The notes under the pieces are model-generated. The model was not told where the DNA came from. It did not search any database and saw nothing but the letters and a program-made list of their open reading frames with translations. A stretch of 5,613 nt of DNA, taken from the NCBI GenBank assembly GCA_040755715.1, contig JBFLXN010000172.1, positions 1 through 5,613 on the forward strand, given 5' to 3'. The stretch comes from JBFLXN01 sp040755715 [NCBI: Candidatus Edwardsbacteria bacterium] (GTDB taxonomy: Bacteria > Edwardsbacteria > AC1 > JBFLXN01). Positions 1 through 3,999 of the stretch are shown here, piece after piece (the stretch's first letter is position 1; every line of letters starts with the position of its first letter). Made by a program: the position numbers and the translations under genes.

Positions 1-2
1 GT

Positions 3-278
3 TCAGAAGAAAGTAAGCCACATATCCATTGGCCAAACACTATTACCAGCTTACAAATAGCACATAAAGATCCAAATCAACCTCTGGTTGCAGGAAACAT
101 TATCCCACAGTGTGAAAAGTGTAATCGGGCAGATAGAAACAATTGGGTTTATGATGAAAGGGGCAGGGTGATAAAATTAGCCAATCCCAATGTGATAAAA
201 AGGTCAGATAAAGAAATTAGATGGAAAGTATACAAGATTTTATATGAAGAATTTAATGGCAGGAACCCAAATGAATAA
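3..278 (+). CDS. HNH-type protein, probable type II restriction endonuclease, C-terminal part
   Basis: This is an open frame with no start in the window, so the gene is cut by the left edge; 91 codons remain before TAA at 276-278. The fragment carries an HNH-like (beta-beta-alpha-metal) arrangement: a His in the segment LQIAHKDP (fragment residue 21), an Asn in GNIIPQC (32), then a CEKC pair (37 and 40) followed directly by Asn in CNRADRNNW. A helical, charged tail closes the protein. In this fold the His acts as general base and the Asn/His residues hold a metal ion for DNA cleavage. The stop codon overlaps the start of a DNA methyltransferase by 8 bases, the usual tight coupling of a restriction-modification pair, and this is the main reason for calling it a restriction enzyme. 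The recognition sequence cannot be read from this. A stand-alone HNH nuclease is the alternative. Confidence 0.68.
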   Translation, partial: SEESKPHIHWPNTITSLQIAHKDPNQPLVAGNIIPQCEKCNRADRNNWVYDERGRVIKLANPNVIKRSDKEIRWKVYKILYEEFNGRNPNE

Positions 279-1338
279 AACAATGATAAATAAAATTATA
301 TTAGGAGATACTTTAAAAGTGCTGCCTCAAATTGAGGATAATTCGATAGATCTAGTATTAACAGATCCGCCTTATTTTTTAGACAAAATGGATAATAACT
401 GGAATCACAAAGAAGTTTCTACAATAACAGATTATTGTCATGTCGTAAAATCTCTACCCCCAGGAATGAAATTTGATAAAGAGCAGGGGAAGTTTTTTTA
501 TCAATGGTATTTTAAAATTGCAAAGGGGTTATACAGAGTATTAAAACCTGGTGGGTTCTTTTTTTCATTTTCAAGCCCCAGACTCTATCATAGGATGGTT
601 TCTGCGGTTGATGATGCTGGTTTTTTAATAAGGGATTGTTTTATCTGGCTTTATACACAAAATCAGCCCAAGGCAATGTCACTTAATCATTTTATTGATA
701 GATTAGATTGGGATAAAAAGTCTAAGAATGAACTAAAAGAGAAATTATCCGGTTGGAAAACACCACAAATAAAATCCTGCTTTGAACCGATAATGATGGC
801 TCAAAAAGAAGTAGAAAAAACATTTTTAGATAATATGTTAAAGTATAATGTGGGGCTCCTTAATACGAATATTAAAATTGGAGAAGATATGTTTCCTTCT
901 AATGTGGTAACCACCTATGAAATTACCGAAATTTTGGATAAATGTTTCCTTGTGCCCAAACCAAGTAAAGAAGAAAAGGGAGACTTTAATATCCATAAAA
1001 CTGTTAAACCCTTAGCAATATGCGAATATATAATCAAGCTAACCACTTTTTCAGATTCCGCAATCGTTTTAGACCCTTTTGTGGGAAGTGGAACAACTGC
1101 AATTGCTGCAAAAAAATTAGGAAGAAAATTCATAGGAATTGACATCAATCCCGAATATGTAGAGATTGCCTTGAGAAGGTTGGAAAATGTTGAAGAAGAC
1201 AAAACCAAAATCTATGAAACAAAGAAGGTAGAACAGCAACTTAGACTTTTTGAACCCAAAGGCAAGTATTCACCAAATAAAAAGAGAGGTGGTAGAAAAA
1301 GTGACAGAAAGCGACCAACAGCGTATAACACAGCATAA
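271..1338 (+). CDS. Beta-class DNA methyltransferase of a restriction-modification system
   Basis: This S-adenosylmethionine-dependent enzyme methylates an exocyclic amino group of DNA (adenine N6 or cytosine N4) and should protect host DNA from the HNH nuclease encoded just upstream. In the 355-residue form, catalytic motif IV DPPY is at residues 32-35 in the segment DLVLTDPPYFLD. A long target-recognition region follows, and the SAM-binding motif I is near the C-terminus as VLDPFVGSGTT (about 266-276). The order motif IV, recognition region, motif I defines the beta class. HKTVKPL (about 242-248) is also typical. DPPY favours adenine, but this is not decisive. The frame is open back to ATG 244, but ATG 271 is preferred because AGGAA (261-265) lies 5 bases ahead and gives an 8-base overlap with the nuclease stop. 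The tail is very basic, and its last codons and stop lie inside the left arm of an inverted repeat. Confidence 0.9.
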   Translation: MNKTMINKIILGDTLKVLPQIEDNSIDLVLTDPPYFLDKMDNNWNHKEVSTITDYCHVVKSLPPGMKFDKEQGKFFYQWYFKIAKGLYRVLKPGGFFFSFSSPRLYHRMVSAVDDAGFLIRDCFIWLYTQNQPKAMSLNHFIDRLDWDKKSKNELKEKLSGWKTPQIKSCFEPIMMAQKEVEKTFLDNMLKYNVGLLNTNIKIGEDMFPSNVVTTYEITEILDKCFLVPKPSKEEKGDFNIHKTVKPLAICEYIIKLTTFSDSAIVLDPFVGSGTTAIAAKKLGRKFIGIDINPEYVEIALRRLENVEEDKTKIYETKKVEQQLRLFEPKGKYSPNKKRGGRKSDRKRPTAYNTA

Positions 1339-1493
1339 AAGGTTCGTCCGCCAGAGGCGGACTTACCCAAATCCAGCACTTTTTATGGTTAAAGAGCTGA
1401 GAGCAGTTAGATGATCATAAAGTGGTTTTATTGAAATATTGGAAAAGGGGAAATGGAAAGTGCTGGACTTCTTTTATGCTGGGAACGTTAGGC
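1323..1493. repeat. Imperfect inverted repeat resembling an integron attC site
   Basis: The arms pair in nested blocks: CAGCATAAAAG (1331-1341) with CTTTTATGCTG (1471-1481), and TCCAGCACTTT (1372-1382) with AAAGTGCTGGA (1457-1467), both perfect over 11 bp. The outer ends are GTATAAC (1323-1329) and GTTAGGC (1487-1493). The latter fits the attC R' consensus GTTRRRY exactly; the former matches its partner GCCTAAC at 5 of 7 positions and breaks the RYYYAAC consensus. The element overlaps the methyltransferase stop codon and the next gene starts 26 bp beyond it, which is the layout of integron cassettes. Against this, 171 bp is long for attC, the spacers between outer and inner boxes are unequal (1 and 5 nt), and no integrase is in the window. 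The pairing is certain; the attC identity is tentative. A dispersed palindromic repeat is the alternative. Confidence 0.55.
1346..1362. repeat. Perfect hairpin nested in the left arm of the larger repeat
   Basis: GTCCGCC (1346-1352) and GGCGGAC (1356-1362) pair perfectly around the loop AGA. The hairpin begins 7 bases after the methyltransferase stop but is not followed by a T tract, so it is a poor intrinsic terminator. It has no counterpart in the right arm of the surrounding repeat and looks like a separate small palindromic element added to the left arm. Confidence 0.6.
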
Positions 1494-1502
1494 AAAATGA
1501 CT

Positions 1503-1508
1503 TATAAT
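1503..1508 (+). promoter_or_regulatory. Possible -10 box (TATAAT) ahead of the MBL-fold gene
   Basis: A perfect TATAAT hexamer sits 11 bases before the GTG start at 1520. No recognisable -35 box lies at 16-18 bp, where the DNA is the end of the inverted repeat. If used, the transcript would begin only a few bases before the start codon. In AT-rich DNA this could be chance. Confidence 0.22.
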
Positions 1509-1519
1509 AGGTAGTAAAG

Positions 1520-2275
1520 GTGTTAATTAGAGACAATATTTATGCGGTGCTCGGTTTAGCTCATCCGATTGGCGTAAACGCTGGGTTCGTAGTAAGTTCA
1601 CACGGTGTAATTGTGATTGATTGTGGCTTAACCCTTAACTCAGCCTTGACGATCTACTCCTATATTAAAGCCGTATCTGGTGATGTGCCAATAAAATACC
1701 TAGTATACACTGAACATCACTCTGACCATATATTTGGGGCCAAGGTTTTTAAAGAACATGGAGCAAAAATAATTTCCCATACAAAGACCAAAGAATTTCT
1801 GTTAACTGAAGGGAAAGATTATGTATCTTTCATAGTGAACAGAGAAAATTCCTATGAAACAAGGCAGAAGTTTATTGCGATGGGGTATGATTTCGGACGT
1901 TCCTTTGTAGGTGATGTAAAAGTGATTCTGCCAGATATTCTTCTTGAAAAAGAAACAAAAATGAACTGTGGAGATACAGAGTTTATAATCATTCCTACTC
2001 CAGGTCATCTTGATGGTTGTCTTTCTATCTATTTCCCCAAAGCAAAAGTTCTATTCGCAGGCGATACTATCTATGCCGGTTTTCCCCCAACAACACAATT
2101 TGGCAATATTGAACTATGGGAAAAATGGGTAGGTTCTCTGAACTATCTTATGACTTTTGATATCGAAACGATCATCCCAGGCCATGGATATCTTTGTGGA
2201 AAGGAAGAAATCAAAAAAAACCTTGATTATATAGAAAGATTTACAGCACAGTCACATTCCCCCAACACATATTAA
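1520..2275 (+). CDS. Metallo-beta-lactamase-fold hydrolase with altered metal motif
   Basis: This 251-residue protein of the metallo-beta-lactamase fold is probably a cytoplasmic hydrolase in the broad SoxH/quinoprotein-relay-like group; the substrate is not predictable. The N-terminal strands (NAGFVVSSHGVIVIDCG, about 20-36) lead to the metal motif, which reads EHHSDH (65-70) instead of HxHxDH. The first His is therefore Glu, while His67, Asp69 and His70 remain. The other ligands are present: His163 in TPGHLDG, Asp182 in FAGDTIYAG and His222 in IPGHG. No signal peptide or membrane segment is seen. GTG at 1520 is the only reasonable start, because an in-frame TAG at 1508-1510 blocks extension and the next Met is far inside. 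The ribosome site is weak (AGGT, 1509-1512). The gene starts 26 bp after the attC-like repeat, so it could be a cassette gene. The Glu may still bind metal or may signal altered chemistry. Confidence 0.88.
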   Translation: MLIRDNIYAVLGLAHPIGVNAGFVVSSHGVIVIDCGLTLNSALTIYSYIKAVSGDVPIKYLVYTEHHSDHIFGAKVFKEHGAKIISHTKTKEFLLTEGKDYVSFIVNRENSYETRQKFIAMGYDFGRSFVGDVKVILPDILLEKETKMNCGDTEFIIIPTPGHLDGCLSIYFPKAKVLFAGDTIYAGFPPTTQFGNIELWEKWVGSLNYLMTFDIETIIPGHGYLCGKEEIKKNLDYIERFTAQSHSPNTY

Positions 2276-2313
2276 AGGCTATCTTGTCCCCGAAAAAATA
2301 GGGTCGCAGTTTA

Positions 2314-2350
2314 TCCCGAGTCTTGTCGGGACTTCGCTACGACAAGAGAA
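2314..2350. repeat. REP-like palindromic element, copy 1
   Basis: TCCCGA (2314-2319) pairs with TCGGGA (2326-2331). Alternatively CTTGTC (2322-2327) pairs with GACAAG (2341-2346). Read on the minus strand, the element starts TTCTCTTGTC and contains CCCGACAAG followed by TCGGG, which matches the plus strand at 5588-5613. The two are therefore inverted copies of one family. The preceding bases (CTTGTCCCCGA, 2283-2293) look like a further fragment of it. No T tract follows, so a terminator role for the MBL-fold gene is uncertain. Confidence 0.55.
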
Positions 2351-2455
2351 AAATCATCACCTCAAATGAGTTTTAAGTTTTTTAAAATCGTTTTCCCAAT
2401 AAGTGATAATCACACAAGTTTCAAACAGGTCAAACGGATGGTGCTGTTAAAATGA

Positions 2456-2485
2456 TTGACAAGATACCCTTTGATAGTGTAAAAT
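2456..2485 (+). promoter_or_regulatory. Strong sigma70-type promoter
   Basis: There is a perfect -35 box TTGACA at 2456-2461 and TAAAAT at 2480-2485, one base off the -10 consensus, with an 18-bp spacer. The predicted start is near 2491-2493. It points at the retropepsin-small ORF-MNT-HEPN genes and would give a leader of about 195 bases. It is the best promoter in the window. Confidence 0.72.
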
Positions 2486-2492
2486 AACTTAT

Positions 2493-2559
2493 ACGATTAC
2501 GGCGATCTTAAAACACGATTACAGCGATAAAACCAATAAGTTTAAAAATCGCTGTAATC
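2493..2559 (+). promoter_or_regulatory. Leader with two competing stem-loops
   Basis: Two direct repeats, GATTACGGCGAT (2495-2506) and GATTACAGCGAT (2517-2528), lie 22 bases apart. The sequence ATCGCTGTAATC (2548-2559) is the exact reverse complement of the second repeat; with the first it pairs with a single G-U wobble. The RNA can therefore form one of two mutually exclusive 12-bp stems, with loops of 19 or 41 nt. The array starts at the predicted transcription start, so it may be a structured 5' leader. As DNA, the 22-bp period (about two helix turns) would also suit a repressor operator. No T tract follows 2559, so it is not a simple terminator. Confidence 0.5.
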
Positions 2560-2600
2560 ATTGCCGAGTAGAGCGAGGCTTATCTTGTGAGGAATACAAA

Positions 2601-2696
2601 ATGCTTTTGGAGTGGTTCGGCTTCGCTCACCATAAATGGTTCGGTCTCGGCCCGAGGGGCAAGCTCACCGAAAAAGGAAGTAATCAATGGGTCTAA
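2601..2696 (+). CDS. Possible 31-residue small ORF in the leader
   Basis: ATG at 2601 is preceded by TGAGGA (2588-2593), a good ribosome site 7 bases ahead. The frame runs 31 codons to TAA at 2694-2696, overlapping the first 10 bases of the retropepsin gene. The peptide starts MLLEWFGFAHHKWFGLG and is rich in aromatic residues and glycine. Much of it is encoded by the tandem repeat at 2613-2669 (two WFG units), so it may be an accident of repeat DNA. If translated, it could act as a leader peptide coupling translation into the next gene. No known family is recognised. Confidence 0.27.
   Translation: MLLEWFGFAHHKWFGLGPRGKLTEKGSNQWV
2613..2669. repeat. Two degenerate tandem repeat units upstream of the retropepsin gene
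   Basis: TGGTTCGG occurs at 2613-2620 and 2637-2644, and GCTCACC at about 2625-2631 and 2663-2669. The first unit is 24 bases long. In the second, the middle is replaced by a longer stretch holding the short palindrome CTCGGCCCGAG (2646-2656). It looks like a repeat unit into which another small palindrome was added. Confidence 0.45.
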
Positions 2697-3058
2697 TTTA
2701 CAAAGAAGTGGAATTAGTCGGACAAAAGGGAAAGAAAAAAGTTCCAGCCCTTTTTGACATAGGTTCTTCCCAGAGTTTTATGAGAAAGAGCATTGCCGAG
2801 GAAATTACTACACCATTTAAGATTGATGAGTCTCTGGAATTTGAAACGGCTTCCGGAACGATTCGAACAGATTTGGTCATTTTCTCTAGAATTATCCTTG
2901 ATGGACATAAAATTTTCTGGACATTTATTATTGTGGAAGACTTAACAGAGGAACTGATTTTAGGTGCCGACTTCTTTCAGCGCTGGAAAATTCGGCTTGA
3001 CCCTGAGACAGAGGAAATTATTTGGGACCCTAAGGCACTAAAGTTGACTCTGATATAA
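2687..3058 (+). CDS. Retropepsin-like (clan AA) aspartic protease homologue
   Basis: This 123-residue protein is about the length of one retropepsin subunit; such proteins work as homodimers, each giving one catalytic Asp. The active-site region is VPALFDIGSSQSF (about 19-31), with Asp24. The family motif is D-[ST]-G, but here the middle residue is Ile25 (codon ATA, one base from the Thr codon ACA). The second family signature, ELILGADFFQRWKIRLD (about 89-105), is well kept and matches the hydrophobic-hydrophobic-Gly segment that closes the active site. There is no signal peptide or membrane segment. The start ATG has AGGAAG at 2675-2680. It is the first clear gene after the promoter at 2456-2485 and is followed by a small ORF and a HEPN/MNT pair. 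It may be a weakened protease or a binding protein; the natural substrate is unknown. Confidence 0.75.
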   Translation: MGLIYKEVELVGQKGKKKVPALFDIGSSQSFMRKSIAEEITTPFKIDESLEFETASGTIRTDLVIFSRIILDGHKIFWTFIIVEDLTEELILGADFFQRWKIRLDPETEEIIWDPKALKLTLI

Positions 3059-3068
3059 GGAGGCGGAA

Positions 3069-3140
3069 ATGAGACACATCTTTGCCCTGTTAGAAAGCCT
3101 CACCATGTCCACTGTTTCTTTCTTGCAACCCAATGCTTAA
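3069..3140 (+). CDS. Small ORF (23 residues) between retropepsin and MNT genes
   Basis: The sequence AAGGAGG (3057-3063) lies 5 bases before ATG 3069 and is one of the two best ribosome sites in the window. It overlaps the retropepsin stop codon. The frame encodes 23 residues beginning MRHIFALLESLTMSTV and ends at TAA 3138-3140, six bases before the MNT start. The N-terminal part is hydrophobic. The MNT gene has almost no ribosome site of its own, so translation of this ORF could deliver ribosomes to it. Alternatively it is the stub of a gene cut by arrival of the MNT-HEPN module, since its 3' end contains the left copy of the flanking direct repeat. No family is recognised. Confidence 0.4.
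   Translation: MRHIFALLESLTMSTVSFLQPNA
3116..3135 (+). repeat. Direct repeat flanking the MNT-HEPN module, left copy
   Basis: The sequence TTCTTTCTTGCAACCCAATG recurs at 3959-3978 with two mismatches (18 of 20; the first 13 bases are identical). The left copy lies 11 bp before the MNT start. Confidence 0.5.
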
Positions 3141-3146
3141 CAAACT

Positions 3147-3491
3147 ATGACTAAAAAGATGCAATATTTGAGCAAAAATGAGCAAGAAGTAATAACTACT
3201 TTTATTAAAGAACTAAAAGACAAATTGGGCGATGAAGTTATCACTATTCGGCTTTTTGGCTCAAAGGCAAGGGGGAATTACAAAAAATATTCAGACATAG
3301 ATATATTTATCTTAGTAAAAGAGAAAACATCAGAAATAAGCGATGCGCTTTCAGAGATAGAAATTGATTATGATATTAAATATGGTTTGCCAATATCTAC
3401 TGTTCTTTATAGCCTTTATGAATATAAAAAAAACAAGGAATTAGGTTCCTTCTTCTTTGAAAATGTAGAAAAAGAGGGTGTTCCTTTATGA
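3147..3491 (+). CDS. MNT-type nucleotidyltransferase, probable antitoxin of a HEPN/MNT pair
   Basis: This 114-residue minimal nucleotidyltransferase has the family motif FGSKARG (37-43), followed by SDIDIFIL (49-56) with the metal-binding Asp50 and Asp52; Asp74 or Asp76 in EIDYDIKYG is the likely third acidic residue. In characterised type VII toxin-antitoxin systems such proteins neutralise the partner HEPN toxin by transferring AMP to a tyrosine. The gene overlaps the downstream HEPN gene by the four bases ATGA, typical of this pair. The start is uncertain: neither ATG 3147 nor ATG 3159 (Met5) has a clear ribosome site, and translation may be coupled to the small ORF ending at 3140. All key catalytic residues appear intact. 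The pairing and motifs are seen; the antitoxin role is inferred from the family. Confidence 0.9.
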   Translation: MTKKMQYLSKNEQEVITTFIKELKDKLGDEVITIRLFGSKARGNYKKYSDIDIFILVKEKTSEISDALSEIEIDYDIKYGLPISTVLYSLYEYKKNKELGSFFFENVEKEGVPL

Positions 3492-3892
3492 GAATAGATT
3501 TAGCTAAATATAGAATAGAAAAGGCAAAAGAAGTTTTAAGAGAAAGTGAAGATGCGTTCAGTCAAAATCATGTAGGTAATTCAGTGAACAGAAGTTATTA
3601 TGCAATGTTCACTGCCGCAAGAGCACTTCTTGCCCTGGAAGAGAAAGATAGCAGCAAGCATTCCGGGGTAATTGCTTTGTTTAGTCAGTATATAATAAAA
3701 CCCGGACTTTTTTCAAAGGAACTCAGCAAATTTCTAAGGGATGCTAAAAGGATTAGAGAAAATGCAGATTATGGAGATTTCGTGGAAATTAGAAAAGAGG
3801 AAGCACAGACTCAACTTGAAAATGCACGGAAGTTTGTTAGGGAAGCCGAAAAGACATTACAAAAAATGGTTGAAGGGGGTAGAAATGCCTGA
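3488..3892 (+). CDS. HEPN-domain protein (UPF0332/PF05168-like), probable toxin partner of MNT
   Basis: This 134-residue all-helical protein spans a single HEPN domain. Helix 1 (KYRIEKAKEVLRESEDAF, about 7-24) leads into NSVNRSYYAMFTAARALL (31-48), which is diagnostic for this clade. The conserved RIRENADYGDF (88-98) is the active-site-like region. Many HEPN toxins are RNases using an R-x(4-6)-H motif. No such motif is present here: after Arg88/Arg90 comes ADYGD with no His, as is usual for this subgroup. Tyr95 there is a candidate for modification by the MNT partner. The C-terminal helix is highly charged and could be coiled coil (about 99-128). ATG 3488 is supported by GAGGG (3474-3478) and the 4-base overlap with MNT. 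RNase toxicity is inferred, not shown; an adaptor or substrate-binding role for MNT is possible. Confidence 0.88.
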   Translation: MRIDLAKYRIEKAKEVLRESEDAFSQNHVGNSVNRSYYAMFTAARALLALEEKDSSKHSGVIALFSQYIIKPGLFSKELSKFLRDAKRIRENADYGDFVEIRKEEAQTQLENARKFVREAEKTLQKMVEGGRNA

Positions 3893-3950
3893 AATGGGTT
3901 TGAGCCTCTTTACAAGGTTGTGTCAAGGTAAGAACGATATTCACCATTAA
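3885..3950 (+). CDS. Doubtful 21-residue small ORF after HEPN
   Basis: ATG 3885 overlaps the end of the HEPN gene and has AGGGGGT (3874-3880) 4 bases ahead. The frame ends at TAA 3948-3950 after 21 codons. The peptide starts MPEMGLSLFTRLCQG and matches no family I recognise. It is probably chance, but it fills the gap between HEPN and the hydrogenase gene, where nothing else is seen. Confidence 0.17.
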   Translation: MPEMGLSLFTRLCQGKNDIHH

Positions 3951-3958
3951 GAATGAAC

Positions 3959-3978
3959 TTCTTTCTTGCAAAGCAATG
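3959..3978 (+). repeat. Direct repeat flanking the MNT-HEPN module, right copy
   Basis: The sequence TTCTTTCTTGCAAAGCAATG matches the left copy at 3116-3135 in 18 of 20 positions, 843 bp away. It lies just after the HEPN gene and 21 bp before the hydrogenase start, so the pair brackets MNT-HEPN. Confidence 0.5.
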
Positions 3979-3999
3979 GGCGAAAAAAAGGAGGAGTGA

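Noticed and set aside
915-1208. Minus-strand open frame of 97 codons within the methyltransferase gene
   Set aside because: It is antisense to the conserved SAM-binding region of a well-supported gene, has no family motif and no ribosome site.
1802-2008. Minus-strand open frame inside the MBL-fold gene
   Set aside because: It is antisense shadow of a gene with clear motifs; the translation is low-complexity and unrecognisable.
2493-2559. Short repeats considered as a CRISPR array
   Set aside because: There are only two direct copies of 12 bases with a 10-base gap plus one inverted copy, which is far from CRISPR repeat and spacer sizes; no cas gene is present.
2698-2908. Two overlapping minus-strand frames inside the retropepsin gene
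   Set aside because: Both are shadows of the plus-strand gene; neither has a ribosome site or recognisable domain.
3741-3950. Plus-strand frame of 69 codons overlapping the HEPN gene
   Set aside because: Most of it runs out of frame through the conserved HEPN C-terminus. Only its last 21 codons, from ATG 3885, have any ribosome site, and these are listed separately at low confidence.
3904-3999. Open frame running up to the hydrogenase start, considered as the tail of a hydrogenase small-subunit gene
   Set aside because: The translation lacks any small-subunit Cys motif, begins right after a stop codon and has no start with a ribosome site; it looks like intergenic DNA.
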